DNA of 16,255 nucleotides from Bacteroidales bacterium UBA4621 (GCA_002387325.1 DGIN01000082.1:2220-18474); one strand, 5' to 3'; counted from the stretch's first letter, positions 5,920 through 14,177 are shown. Made by a program: numbers and translations. The notes: generated by a model from the letters alone, not told the origin.

Positions 5920-7386
5920 TCAATAGTTGATCAACCCTTTGACATCGGTGGCAGACAATTTGCCAGTAGGCATAGCCCGCAGGGTTCCCGACCACAAGAT
6001 GAGCGGTGCCGTAGGGTGAAGGTCAATCACAAAATCCATAGTCGTATTTTCATTCTCCATCAGTTGCCATCCCGGTTGCAAGGTAAAACAGACATCTCCG
6101 ACGCACCGTTTGTTGATCGAGTGCATACAGGCGGGATTGGTCAGCACTTCCGCCTGCGGGAAAGCAAGTTGTACCCCTTCGAACTCCATAAGGAAATTCG
6201 CCACTTGCCGTTGTATTGTTTCCAGCGAGAGCCGTTTCTGTTCGATGAGCGTACGATTGAGGTAGATAGCATATCCGAAACCTCCGTCCACCCAGCGTTC
6301 ATGTCCGTATAGAGCCATCAGGTAGGTGCTTGTCAGTGCCGCAGCCTGATCGACATTAAACTGTTGCACAGGCATTTGCGCAGACGACATCACCTCTTTG
6401 CCCATACCGAGGACAGGGCGTCCGATGAGCAGAATTTCATAGTTGTCGTGTCCAATACGTTTATCCAGTTGCTCCATAAGGTAGCCCAAATCCTGGTTGA
6501 GCCACAGATACATATCTTCCTGTTCGGCGGATTGTATATAGTCGGAAGCGGCTTGCGGAGTGATGGTATTGAGTTCCAGCATCAGCAGATCCGGTGTGAT
6601 GTCCGTCCCCAGTTGCTGAGATTGCTGCAAGGCGAGTGCCAATTCGATGACCAGCGTATTCGCCGCAGGCGAGTGGCGGAGAATATCTTTCGAGAGATAG
6701 GAGAATGACTTTTCGCGTTCTGTATCCGTGGGATACATATACATAGGAATATCCATTCGCGGTGTCCACCATCGTGCTGCCAATTCACCGAAACGCCCGT
6801 TTATATTCTGTTGGTCTGCTGCTGCGGGGAGTCCTTCGGGATAGAACGAGGAGGTCGCCCAATGCTGCTCGTCGGTATCTATCCAGCAGCAGGCATTCGC
6901 CGCATGCCCAGCCAAGAGGATGGTTGTCTCTGGGTGGATACCGACAGCATATATTTTCGACTGCGTGCCGTGCAACATACGCATCTCATCGGTGATGGTA
7001 GGTGAAAGCAAAGCACGTGGCGAGAGTTGGAGCGCAGTACCAATTCCCTGCACTTGGCTGTCTTCCAACAAGATATGCGGCATACGGTCGCGCCGCGAAT
7101 AGTACTTATCCATTGCATATCCGTGTTCCATAGGAGTGGTGCCGGTCATACAGGTAGCCGTGGTCTCGTTGCCTCCCAAGACCATATGCGGGAACGAGAG
7201 TGAAGTTTGGAACGCCTCTTCGCTGAGAGTACGCAGGCCTCCTTTTGCCCAATATGGCCGGAGCAAAGCGAGGTTCTGCTCTGTCATTCCGTCCACCACA
7301 GCCACCACCGTCAAACGGGGGGCAGCCCATAGCAGAGATGGAAAAAGAAGAATGATTACCGTATGATATAAATGAGTCTTGCACAT
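5920..7386 (-). CDS. Secreted PafA-like alkaline phosphatase superfamily protein, probable pseudoenzyme
   Basis: This 488-residue protein has a signal peptide (residues 1 to about 21, cleavage near LWA-AP) and an alkaline-phosphatase/phosphodiesterase fold most like Bacteroidota PafA. Fold marks are TVVAVVDGM (26-34, Asp32), MTGTTPMEHG (80-89), SKIYAVGI (143-150), ILLAGHAANACCWID (156-170) and the YLWLNQDLGYLMEQLDKRIG stretch (293-312). Compared from memory with active PafA proteins, key residues are missing: the VTxxGH nucleophile region reads LGGNETT (70-76), the IKDR pair reads IHPE (150-153), the DxxGH metal ligands are absent near 273-283, and TADHG reads IGRPVLG (321-327). Only Asp32 of the first metal site is clearly kept. 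It is therefore probably catalytically dead or very different. The start is fixed by the signal peptide and overlaps the DUF4105 gene by 31 bp. Confidence 0.82.
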   Translation of the reverse strand: MCKTHLYHTVIILLFPSLLWAAPRLTVVAVVDGMTEQNLALLRPYWAKGGLRTLSEEAFQTSLSFPHMVLGGNETTATCMTGTTPMEHGYAMDKYYSRRDRMPHILLEDSQVQGIGTALQLSPRALLSPTITDEMRMLHGTQSKIYAVGIHPETTILLAGHAANACCWIDTDEQHWATSSFYPEGLPAAADQQNINGRFGELAARWWTPRMDIPMYMYPTDTEREKSFSYLSKDILRHSPAANTLVIELALALQQSQQLGTDITPDLLMLELNTITPQAASDYIQSAEQEDMYLWLNQDLGYLMEQLDKRIGHDNYEILLIGRPVLGMGKEVMSSAQMPVQQFNVDQAAALTSTYLMALYGHERWVDGGFGYAIYLNRTLIEQKRLSLETIQRQVANFLMEFEGVQLAFPQAEVLTNPACMHSINKRCVGDVCFTLQPGWQLMENENTTMDFVIDLHPTAPLILWSGTLRAMPTGKLSATDVKGLINY

Positions 7387-8348
7387 AGATGAACAGCAGG
7401 AATAATCAGCAGCCGCCAGCCAAAACCGACGAGGGGATGAATAGAAAAGAATGTGAGAAAACCGACGACAAGCAACAGGGCAAGGTAGATGATACCCATC
7501 ACGACCTCGACCCACCACGACCATTTGGCACGGTGCCTGTCCCACAGGCTGATTGCCACCAAGAAAAGCGCAAACAGAGCGATACCGAGATACCACGTAG
7601 CATACCATGGTACGGGCTGTATTTCAAAATGATGTATATCACCGATTTGCACTATTTGTGTGCCATCCGGCATACGGGCTTCAGACAGAAAAAACATCAG
7701 TTCCTCCGGCAAGAAAAGCCGTTGTTCTCCATACATCGGCTGATCGGCACGAGCCCCGAAAAGGAGGTTGATACCGAAATCAGCCCACGAGGCAGGACGC
7801 GTGTAATGTCGCAAAAAAGTGCGATAAGTCTGCCCCTCCGCACCGATATAGGTAGAAATGATACTGTCTTCGAGTATCTGCTTGATCAGTTGATACGGAC
7901 GTGTGGCGCAATTGTCGAACACGAAATTATAGAGATAGTAACGATTCCGGGGTTCGTAATTGACTACCAATGCTTCAAAAAGCGATTGACGCTGCGGAAG
8001 AGTGAGATTAAGTACCTGTTCATAGACCGGACGTTGATGTCGAGCATAGCCGAAAAAGAAACTATCAGCGGATTCAATACCGAGTTGATAATAGGTTTCG
8101 CCCCGCATAAACTTCCAATAGAAATGGTCGGTATTGAAATCAAAGATACCATAATTGAACACGACATCCAACTGATTGACAGAATCTTGCACGCGCAAAG
8201 CCGTATGCCCGTAACGGGAATACAACTCATTTCCCGGAGCACAAGTAAGCAACGATATTCTGGATTGCTCACTCAGGTACCGCTGCCCTGCAAAGGCAGA
8301 GACAGTTCCCCATAGCACTATCAGCAATATGCCCACCCTATTGCGCAT
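7356..8348 (-). CDS. DUF4105 (Lnb N-terminal-like) envelope protein
   Basis: This 330-residue protein carries an N-terminal signal sequence (about 1-20), a periplasmic DUF4105 domain (about 25-240) and three C-terminal hydrophobic segments (about 250-268, 278-300, 310-327), so the domain is probably membrane-anchored. Family marks are LLTCAPGNELYSRYGHTALRV (33-53), VVFNYGIFDFN (62-72), FMRGETYYQLG (80-90), VLNLTLPQRQSL (112-123) and YNFVFDNCATRP (140-151). The invariant-looking His48 in YGHTALRV and Cys147 in DNCATRP recall the His/Cys arrangement of permuted NlpC/P60-like enzymes; that is inference. The ATG at 8348 is preferred to one eight codons upstream because the signal peptide begins there. 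It overlaps the PAP2-like gene by 11 bp and the PafA-like gene by 31 bp, suggesting translational coupling. Confidence 0.88.
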   Translation of the reverse strand: MRNRVGILLIVLWGTVSAFAGQRYLSEQSRISLLTCAPGNELYSRYGHTALRVQDSVNQLDVVFNYGIFDFNTDHFYWKFMRGETYYQLGIESADSFFFGYARHQRPVYEQVLNLTLPQRQSLFEALVVNYEPRNRYYLYNFVFDNCATRPYQLIKQILEDSIISTYIGAEGQTYRTFLRHYTRPASWADFGINLLFGARADQPMYGEQRLFLPEELMFFLSEARMPDGTQIVQIGDIHHFEIQPVPWYATWYLGIALFALFLVAISLWDRHRAKWSWWVEVVMGIIYLALLLVVGFLTFFSIHPLVGFGWRLLIIPAVHLCARLIYIIR

Positions 8349-8976
8349 AGCAGTACACCAGATTGGGAACAAAGGTTAGCAGCAAGCCCAGCAGGAAGCC
8401 GCAGACAACTTGCAAGGAGGTATGTGCATTGAGATGCAAACGGGCGTACATTAACAGCAGTGCTGCCAAAAACATACAGACAACCAGCCATACAGACGGC
8501 ATAATGCCGGTACACATACAGAAACTCATCACTCCGCCTATCAAGCCTCCTATCGCAGTCAGGTGTGCGGATATTTTCCACCACTGATTGACAATGGCAA
8601 CAACAATCAGGGCTACAGTGGCACCGACAGCTGTCAGCAGCAACCATGTCGGCACTTTGAGTGTAGTAAACATAAAATAGCCCCAAAACGCAAAGCAGGC
8701 AATCGTATATATATAAGGAGTGGTGCGCTGTGCGGACTGCTCTATATAGAGGTCGCTCACATTACCCCGCTTGATAAGAATCAGTATCGCAGTCAGAGGA
8801 ATGATACACGTCAGCAGCAACGTACCGACAATGCTGACCCACCAATAGACGGAAGGCAACGGCAGGAAATTGATAGAGAATGCAGCACAGAAGAACGCCA
8901 TTCCGTAGGTCGGGACAAACAGCGGATAGAGCAATATGCTCATCCCTTTGGACAATATGGTGAGCAGTTGTTTCAT
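8338..8976 (-). CDS. PAP2-like integral membrane protein
   Basis: This 212-residue, very hydrophobic protein with about six membrane helices resembles the PAP2 lipid phosphatase superfamily forms common in Bacteroidota. Motif 1 is represented by QRTTP (83-87), motif 2 by WKISAH (133-138, in place of PSGH) and motif 3 by ARLHLNAHTSLQ (178-189), where Arg179 and His185 remain but the terminal Asp is Gln189. Classical members dephosphorylate phosphatidate or undecaprenyl pyrophosphate at the membrane. With the altered motifs, activity here is uncertain, although this variant pattern seems normal for this subfamily. The ATG overlaps the rpoN stop codon as ATGA, a classic coupling arrangement. Confidence 0.82.
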   Translation of the reverse strand: MKQLLTILSKGMSILLYPLFVPTYGMAFFCAAFSINFLPLPSVYWWVSIVGTLLLTCIIPLTAILILIKRGNVSDLYIEQSAQRTTPYIYTIACFAFWGYFMFTTLKVPTWLLLTAVGATVALIVVAIVNQWWKISAHLTAIGGLIGGVMSFCMCTGIMPSVWLVVCMFLAALLLMYARLHLNAHTSLQVVCGFLLGLLLTFVPNLVYCYAQ

Positions 8977-10478
8977 TGTACTACAGAACGCCGCAGACGT
9001 GCAACAGGAATACCGAGTTGCTCACGATACTTGGCTATTGTCCGGCGGGCAATTTTGTAGCCGTGTTCGGCAAGCATCTCCACCAACCGGTCATCGTTTA
9101 GCGGTTCTTTTTTATCCTCATTATCAATAACTTCCTGCAATATATGCTTGATTTCCCGCGTAGAGACCTCCTCTCCTTTGTTGTTGGTCATAGACTCTGA
9201 AAAGAAATACTTAAGCGGATAGATACCGAACTGCGTCTGCACATATTTGCTGTTGCTCACACGCGAAATGGTACTCACATCGTATCCCGTTCGATCGGCA
9301 ATATCCTGCAGAATCATCGGTTTGAGAGCGGTTTCATCGCCTTCCATAAAGAAATCGTGCTGAAACTGCATAATCGCGGTCATAGTACGTGTAAGTGTCT
9401 CGTTACGCTGGCGAATAGCATCAATAAACCATCGTGCCGAGTCTAATTTATTGCGGATAAAGCGCATCGCCTCTTTGGTTTCGGTTGTCTGCTTGCCTTT
9501 TGAATAATGTTCAAGCATATCGCTATATTCGCGGCTCACATGCAATTCGGGTATATCGCCGGTATTGAGTGTGAGAATCAGTTCCCCGTCACGGTTTTCG
9601 ATGTAGAAATCAGGAATGATTGTGGTACGTTGTGTATCATAAGCCGTGCCGCTAAACGCATTGGCGGGCTTCTGGTTGAGGCGTAAAATCTCGTTTACCG
9701 CTTCCTTGAACTGCGGTTCTTCCACGCCCAAACGCTGCATTACCTTATCAAAGTGGTGCTTTGAGAATGCTTCAAAATGGTTTTCCAAAATCTTGATTGC
9801 CAATTCAACAGCCGGTGTCTTGGGTTTGCGATGCAACTGGGTAAGCAAGCACTCTTGCAGGTTGGCAGCCGCCACTCCCGGCGGGTCGAACTGCTTAATC
9901 TGATTGACGATATCCGCCATTTCCTCATCACTGATTGTCAAGTTTTCCTGAAAACTCAAGTCATCCACCAACTGTTCCACCGTCCGGCGCAAGTAACCGT
10001 CGTCATCAATGTTGCCAAGCACCCACTTGGCTATGTGCCGTTGCGGTTTGGTCATTTTGGTCAGATAGATTTGCGATTTCAGTTCATCGGTGAAACTAAT
10101 TCCTCCCGAAAACGGAATATCGCGCGTTTCATTCTCCGCCGAACCATTGTTGGTATGGAGCATATACTCCGGTGTTTCGTCGTCGTTGACATATTGGTCG
10201 TAGTTGAAATCCTCGTTTTGCAACGGGTCTCCTCCTTCCTCGTCTTCATTCCCCTGTTGATAATCCGTTTCCTGTTCGCCAAACTCTTCCGCATTGCAAT
10301 CATCAGGATGATTTGTCTGTTCCCCGCCCTCTTCCAAAGCGGGGTTCTCCTGCAACTCTTCATTGATACGCTGCGGCAGTTCTACAGAAGGCAACTCCAA
10401 CATACGGATCACCTGTATCTGTGTAGGCGAAAGTTTGGTCTGGAGTTTCTGTTGCTGGGTTAAGGAGGCTGATTGCAT
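8973..10478 (-). CDS. rpoN: RNA polymerase sigma-54 factor RpoN
   Basis: This 501-residue sigma-54 factor directs RNA polymerase to -24/-12 promoters and needs an AAA+ enhancer-binding protein for open-complex formation. Region I (1-50) is Gln/Leu-rich, with LTQQQKLQTKLSPTQIQVIRML at 6-27. Region II (about 50-120) is long and highly acidic. The core-binding domain follows (about 125-320). The DNA-binding part has a helix-turn-helix (about 390-414), FGIYPLKYFFS (417-427) and the RpoN box ARRTIAKYRE (477-486). All domains are present and uninterrupted. It begins 19 nt after the aminotransferase stop and shares an ATGA junction with the PAP2-like gene. No enhancer-binding protein is encoded in the window. 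Confidence 0.97.
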   Translation of the reverse strand: MQSASLTQQQKLQTKLSPTQIQVIRMLELPSVELPQRINEELQENPALEEGGEQTNHPDDCNAEEFGEQETDYQQGNEDEEGGDPLQNEDFNYDQYVNDDETPEYMLHTNNGSAENETRDIPFSGGISFTDELKSQIYLTKMTKPQRHIAKWVLGNIDDDGYLRRTVEQLVDDLSFQENLTISDEEMADIVNQIKQFDPPGVAAANLQECLLTQLHRKPKTPAVELAIKILENHFEAFSKHHFDKVMQRLGVEEPQFKEAVNEILRLNQKPANAFSGTAYDTQRTTIIPDFYIENRDGELILTLNTGDIPELHVSREYSDMLEHYSKGKQTTETKEAMRFIRNKLDSARWFIDAIRQRNETLTRTMTAIMQFQHDFFMEGDETALKPMILQDIADRTGYDVSTISRVSNSKYVQTQFGIYPLKYFFSESMTNNKGEEVSTREIKHILQEVIDNEDKKEPLNDDRLVEMLAEHGYKIARRTIAKYREQLGIPVARLRRSVVQ

Positions 10479-10497
10479 AGTCTGTCTTCTTATGTAT

Positions 10498-11625
10498 TTA
10501 TTTCACCAACGTAAGCACGTTGGAGGTGATGTATTCGAGTTGTTCGGAGTCTAATTCGGTGTGCATAGGCAGAGACAGCACACACGATGCAAGTCGTTCC
10601 GCGACGGGGAAATCACCGGCTTGGTAACGCGGATTACGGTAGGCTTTTTGCAGGTGCAACGGCACTGGGTAGTAAATCATAGCAGGGATGCCTTTTTTCT
10701 GCAGCCCCTCCCGTATGTCATCCCTGTCCACACCTTGCAGGCGCAATGTATATTGGTGATAGACGTGAGTTGATTGCGGTTCGTGTCCAGGAATCAGGAT
10801 ATGCTTATTCCCCGCAAAAGCCTTGTCATAGTACGCTGCCGCACGTTGACGCGAAGCGATATAGTCATCCAAATGAGGCAATTTAACATCAAGAACCGCA
10901 GCCTGGATAGTATCCAAACGAGAGTTCACACCAATCATATCATGGTGGTAGCGCACCACCATTCCGTGGTTGGCAATTGCACGCATTCGTGCAGCCAGTT
11001 CGTCATTGTCGGTGAATATAGCCCCGCCGTCGCCATAGCAACCGAGATTTTTAGACGGGAAAAAACTTGTGCAACCGATGGTGCCTATTGTTCCCGCCTG
11101 TTTGGTTATGCCATTGGCAAATGTATATTTTGCACCGATAGCCTGGCAAGCATCTTCAATCACGTACAGATGATGCTTATGCGCTATTGCCATTATCTCC
11201 TCCATATTGGCACATTGCCCGAACAGATGTACCGGCACAATGGCTTTTGTGCGTGGTGTAATGGCTTTACGCACTGCTTCCACGGACATATTCATTGTTT
11301 CCCAATCCACGTCCACCACCACAGGCGTCAATCCAAGCAGAGCCACCACCTCGGCAGTAGCGATAAACGTAAAAGTAGGGGTAATCACTTCATCCCCTTT
11401 CTGCAAACCGAGTCCCATCAAGGCAATCTGCAAAGCATCTGTACCGTTTCCTACGGGGATTATATGTTTTGCACCCGTATATGCTTCCAAATGTTCCCGG
11501 AAATCAGTTACTTTCTTTCCTTTTACAAATGCGGCACTATCAATTACCTCCTGAATACTCAGATCAATATCCGCCTTGATATGCTGATACTGCGTCTGCA
11601 AATCCACCATCTGTATAGCCTTCAT
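10498..11625 (-). CDS. DegT/DnrJ/EryC1 (WbpE-like) sugar aminotransferase
   Basis: This 375-residue PLP-dependent aminotransferase of the DegT/DnrJ/EryC1/StrS family transfers an amino group, typically from glutamate, to a keto-sugar nucleotide. Visible features are NGTDALQIAL (60-69), DEVITPTFTFIATAE (78-92), IEDACQAIGA (156-165, with Asp158 and Gln161 near the PLP ring), TSFFPSKNLGCYGDGGAIF (186-204) with the Schiff-base Lys192, and GVNSRLDTIQAA. The TSFFPSK-LGCYGDGGAIFT block and RYHHDMIGVNSRLDT closely recall WbpE, which makes a diamino-sugar acid precursor for O-antigen, but the other genes of that pathway are not nearby, so the substrate is uncertain. The start is the MKAIQMVDL methionine; an ATG 13 codons earlier lacks family similarity. 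It lies 52 bp after ybbR and 19 bp before rpoN. Confidence 0.9.
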   Translation of the reverse strand: MKAIQMVDLQTQYQHIKADIDLSIQEVIDSAAFVKGKKVTDFREHLEAYTGAKHIIPVGNGTDALQIALMGLGLQKGDEVITPTFTFIATAEVVALLGLTPVVVDVDWETMNMSVEAVRKAITPRTKAIVPVHLFGQCANMEEIMAIAHKHHLYVIEDACQAIGAKYTFANGITKQAGTIGTIGCTSFFPSKNLGCYGDGGAIFTDNDELAARMRAIANHGMVVRYHHDMIGVNSRLDTIQAAVLDVKLPHLDDYIASRQRAAAYYDKAFAGNKHILIPGHEPQSTHVYHQYTLRLQGVDRDDIREGLQKKGIPAMIYYPVPLHLQKAYRNPRYQAGDFPVAERLASCVLSLPMHTELDSEQLEYITSNVLTLVK

Positions 11626-11677
11626 ATCACTCTGATTTTCAATAATGATAATTAACAACCCCAATAGCGAGTCAAAT

Positions 11678-12652
11678 TCACCGTTCTACAATAAACTCCA
11701 CTTCATTCGGATATACACGTGCATTCAATATATAAGGATTGGTGTATTTCACATTCACCTCCAATGTCTCCTCGCCTTTTGTCGGAAAGTCGCATTGCGC
11801 CACTACATCATCGGCACTCACATCAGCAAACCGACTCATTCCCACTTGCACCGTAACTTCTGCCTCTTGCGGGAATAGCCGCACGCACTCTCCCTCCGGC
11901 ACGTTCTGTACAACAATCGGCACAACAAATGCTTTCTCTGTAAACCGTTCCGTCACAACCTTTAAGGACACGCTATCCCTGCCCAATCGCACTCCTTGGG
12001 GAGTTTGCAAGGCTATTTGCACCGTGGCGGTGTCTTTCAGTTGACTTAATGCCACTAATTCAGTACGTATTATGCTGACTGTATCCACTATATCTTTCCG
12101 TCCATACACTTTCACATATTCGGGCGACAGTTCAGGTTTTCCAACGATATAGTACTCTGCTGCCGGTTGCACATTTCCTGCCCACTCTACCGGCAGCAAG
12201 CGTTCTTCCTGCCGGTAATAGTTACACACTATCTGTTCCGGTGTAACGGACTGCAACTTACTGGTTCCCTGCAATATATCCGTAATACCACGGCGTATAA
12301 TATCCGATGAAATACGTATTGTACCTTTGTCTCCGTGTATCTGATTGCCTAAGTCTATGGTCAGTTGGGGGCGTTCCTTACGATAAGTGTGCAGACGATA
12401 GCCCGCATCGCGTACATCTACAAGCAGCGTATCCGGCAGGCGGTTTCTCTCCAACCCTACATTTTCAGGGACCCCTGTGTATGATACAATTACGGGGATT
12501 GTGGCATTACGCACTGACTGCAAAGCATGCCCGTACCATAATGCCGTTGCCAACAGGACGAAAAACAGAAAAGTAAGTATATCCCCCCAATGCGTTTCAT
12601 TCATCAAGGCGATACATTTATCCTTTATCCGTTTCAGTACTTCCTTGCCCAT
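11678..12652 (-). CDS. YbbR-like domain membrane-anchored protein
   Basis: This 324-residue protein has a short cytoplasmic N-terminus, one transmembrane helix (about 24-43, DILTFLFFVLLATALWYG) and an extracytoplasmic part made of about three YbbR-like beta domains (about 50-140, 150-230 and 240-322). YbbR/CdaR proteins of Firmicutes regulate the diadenylate cyclase CdaA; in Bacteroidota these homologues follow nusB and yajC and their role is not settled. The strand-rich sequence, the LPVEW and VPIVVQNVPEG segments and its position directly after yajC support the call. No cyclase gene lies in the window. Confidence 0.85.
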   Translation of the reverse strand: MGKEVLKRIKDKCIALMNETHWGDILTFLFFVLLATALWYGHALQSVRNATIPVIVSYTGVPENVGLERNRLPDTLLVDVRDAGYRLHTYRKERPQLTIDLGNQIHGDKGTIRISSDIIRRGITDILQGTSKLQSVTPEQIVCNYYRQEERLLPVEWAGNVQPAAEYYIVGKPELSPEYVKVYGRKDIVDTVSIIRTELVALSQLKDTATVQIALQTPQGVRLGRDSVSLKVVTERFTEKAFVVPIVVQNVPEGECVRLFPQEAEVTVQVGMSRFADVSADDVVAQCDFPTKGEETLEVNVKYTNPYILNARVYPNEVEFIVER

Positions 12653-12718
12653 AATTAACGTGCAATTGTGCCATTAAATTAACTACACGTTTGTTTGTAT
12701 TTCTCTTTTGCCGGAAAA

Positions 12719-13057
12719 TTACTTTTTTTCGTCTTTGGAAGCAGCCTGTGCATCAGTAGCGTCAGCAAACACGCTGTCTTTCGACACTTTGATGGTTACA
12801 TCTTTGGCAATGGTGATGATGAAAGCATTGTCCTGCACCTCTTTGATTTCGCCATAGATACCACCTGCAGTAACCACCTTATCACCTTTTTTCATAGCCT
12901 CGCGCTGTTTCTGCAATTCTTTCTGCTTCTTGGTCTGAGGGCGGATCATAAAGAAATACATCACTACAAAGATAAGAAGCATCATTCCCCAGAAACCCCA
13001 CTGGTTTCCTGCATTTGCATTTGCCGTTTCGGCTTGTAACATAATCAAATTAAGCAT
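12719..13057 (-). CDS. yajC: Preprotein translocase accessory subunit YajC
   Basis: This 112-residue single-pass inner-membrane protein associates with SecDF and the SecYEG translocon. Features are a short N-terminal tail, one transmembrane helix (about 19-38), the family motif FMIRPQTKKQKE (36-47), the cytoplasmic GDKVVTAGGIYGEI segment (58-71) with the ITIAKDVTIKVSKDSV strands (81-96), and a charged Lys/Glu-rich C-terminus. The start could be Met1 or Met6; the length suits the family with either. It lies 57 bp after nusB and 66 bp before ybbR, the arrangement common in Bacteroidota. Confidence 0.95.
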   Translation of the reverse strand: MLNLIMLQAETANANAGNQWGFWGMMLLIFVVMYFFMIRPQTKKQKELQKQREAMKKGDKVVTAGGIYGEIKEVQDNAFIITIAKDVTIKVSKDSVFADATDAQAASKDEKK

Positions 13058-13114
13058 ATTATTTTTTGTTTAGTTATTGTTTCTACTATCCACAAAGAAA
13101 GAAAAGGGAGTCCG

Positions 13115-14068
13115 TTATTTCAATGTAACGGCTTTGAGCAGCGTGTTGTCCTGCTTCATTTCACGCAGTATCTCGTTCAGGATACCATTGATGAATATAT
13201 AACTCTTTGCACCGGAGTATTCCTTGCCCAATTCAATATATTCGTTAAGCGACACTTCCAATGCGATATTCGGGAAATTCAGTATCTCCGCCAACGCCGT
13301 TTCAAGGATAATGCGGTCCATATAGGCTATACGGTCGGCATCCCAATTTTTCAAATGAGAGTTAATCAAATTCTCGTATTCCTCATGCCCCCGTATAGCA
13401 TAACCGAGCAAATCTTTGGCAAAATCCAGTTCTTCATTGCTGTCGAACTCCTTGAGCAGTTCCTGATCGGGGGAAGTATTTTCTTTGAAACGTTTGAGTG
13501 TCTTTATCACATAACTCAGCACCACATTCAAATCGGTTGTCCAATTGGTACGGTCCAGCACCACTTCCATCTCGTCCAAAGCGTCATTGAGGATTTCATT
13601 TTCAGGGAGCAATGTCTCAAAAATCTTGCGCCAAACTTTCTTGTCATCTTCGTACGTACAAGTTTCCGCAGCCATATATTCTTTATAGAAATCGCTATCT
13701 GACAGTTGCTTGTATATAGCAATAGTGGCATTCAGACCCGCATTCCAATCCAAACGGTAGTTATCCAAATGGCGGCGCAGGCTACGATTGTCAAATATCT
13801 GCCGGGCAAAACGGTTCTCCACAAAACGGCGGTTTGCCTGATAGTCTTTGTGCAACACTTTCGCACGATTCTCCGCCTGCTCTATCTGCCCCTCTGCGTA
13901 TGCGGTCAATTCGTTTACAAAATCCACCAGCAACATATACAAATCGTACGTACTGTCAAAACTTTTTCTCAACTCGTCTTGTGCCGTCAGCGAGGTCTTA
14001 TCCCCATCTTGATAATAGGCGAACAGCGTTTGCACTATACGGGTCCGCACCATTGTTCTGTTTATCAT
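13115..14068 (-). CDS. nusB: Transcription antitermination factor NusB (long Bacteroidota form)
   Basis: This 317-residue protein is a NusB homologue. NusB with NusE (S10) binds boxA RNA and supports antitermination, chiefly on rRNA operons. The C-terminal part carries the recognisable NusB core: DRIAYMDRIILETALAEIL, then ALEVSLNEYIELGKEYSGAKSYIFINGILNEI. The N-terminal part begins MINRTMVRTRIVQTLFAYYQ and is far longer than in the 140-residue enterobacterial NusB, as is normal for this phylum. The start at 14068 gives the family-typical N-terminus; the frame is open further upstream only through the promoter region. It is the first gene of the long - strand run. Confidence 0.93.
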   Translation of the reverse strand: MINRTMVRTRIVQTLFAYYQDGDKTSLTAQDELRKSFDSTYDLYMLLVDFVNELTAYAEGQIEQAENRAKVLHKDYQANRRFVENRFARQIFDNRSLRRHLDNYRLDWNAGLNATIAIYKQLSDSDFYKEYMAAETCTYEDDKKVWRKIFETLLPENEILNDALDEMEVVLDRTNWTTDLNVVLSYVIKTLKRFKENTSPDQELLKEFDSNEELDFAKDLLGYAIRGHEEYENLINSHLKNWDADRIAYMDRIILETALAEILNFPNIALEVSLNEYIELGKEYSGAKSYIFINGILNEILREMKQDNTLLKAVTLK

Positions 14069-14145
14069 TATCTTACAATTACTTTCGCACCATATCCGTT
14101 TTTTGTGCATTCCGTCCTTTTGCAACACAACACACAAATTATGTG

Positions 14146-14177
14146 CAAAGTTACAGCAAAATTTTGATATGTGCAAA
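14146..14177 (-). promoter_or_regulatory. Promoter of nusB and the downstream run
   Basis: On the - strand, TTTG at 14177-14174, a 20-bp spacer and TAACTTTG at 14153-14146 match the Bacteroidota housekeeping promoter. Transcription should start near 14142, giving a leader of about 74 nt before nusB. It is the only consensus promoter seen for the genes from nusB to the PafA-like gene, so they may share one transcript, although weaker internal promoters cannot be excluded. Confidence 0.8.

Noticed and set aside
7389..8315. Long + strand open frame (308 codons) opposite the DUF4105 gene
   Set aside because: It lies antisense to a gene with strong family motifs and has a shadow-like composition without recognisable domains.
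9777..10463. + strand open frame (228 codons) opposite rpoN
   Set aside because: It is antisense to the RpoN activator and core-binding regions; its hydrophobic look comes from the complement of acidic codons.
10774..11655. Long + strand open frame (293 codons) opposite the aminotransferase gene
   Set aside because: It is antisense to a clear DegT-family gene, rich in His, Cys and Ser typical of shadow frames, and has no family features.
12661..12675. TGGCAC and TTGC in tandem on the - strand upstream of ybbR, like a sigma-54 promoter
   Set aside because: Only 2 bp separate the elements instead of 5, and sigma-54 spacing is strict.
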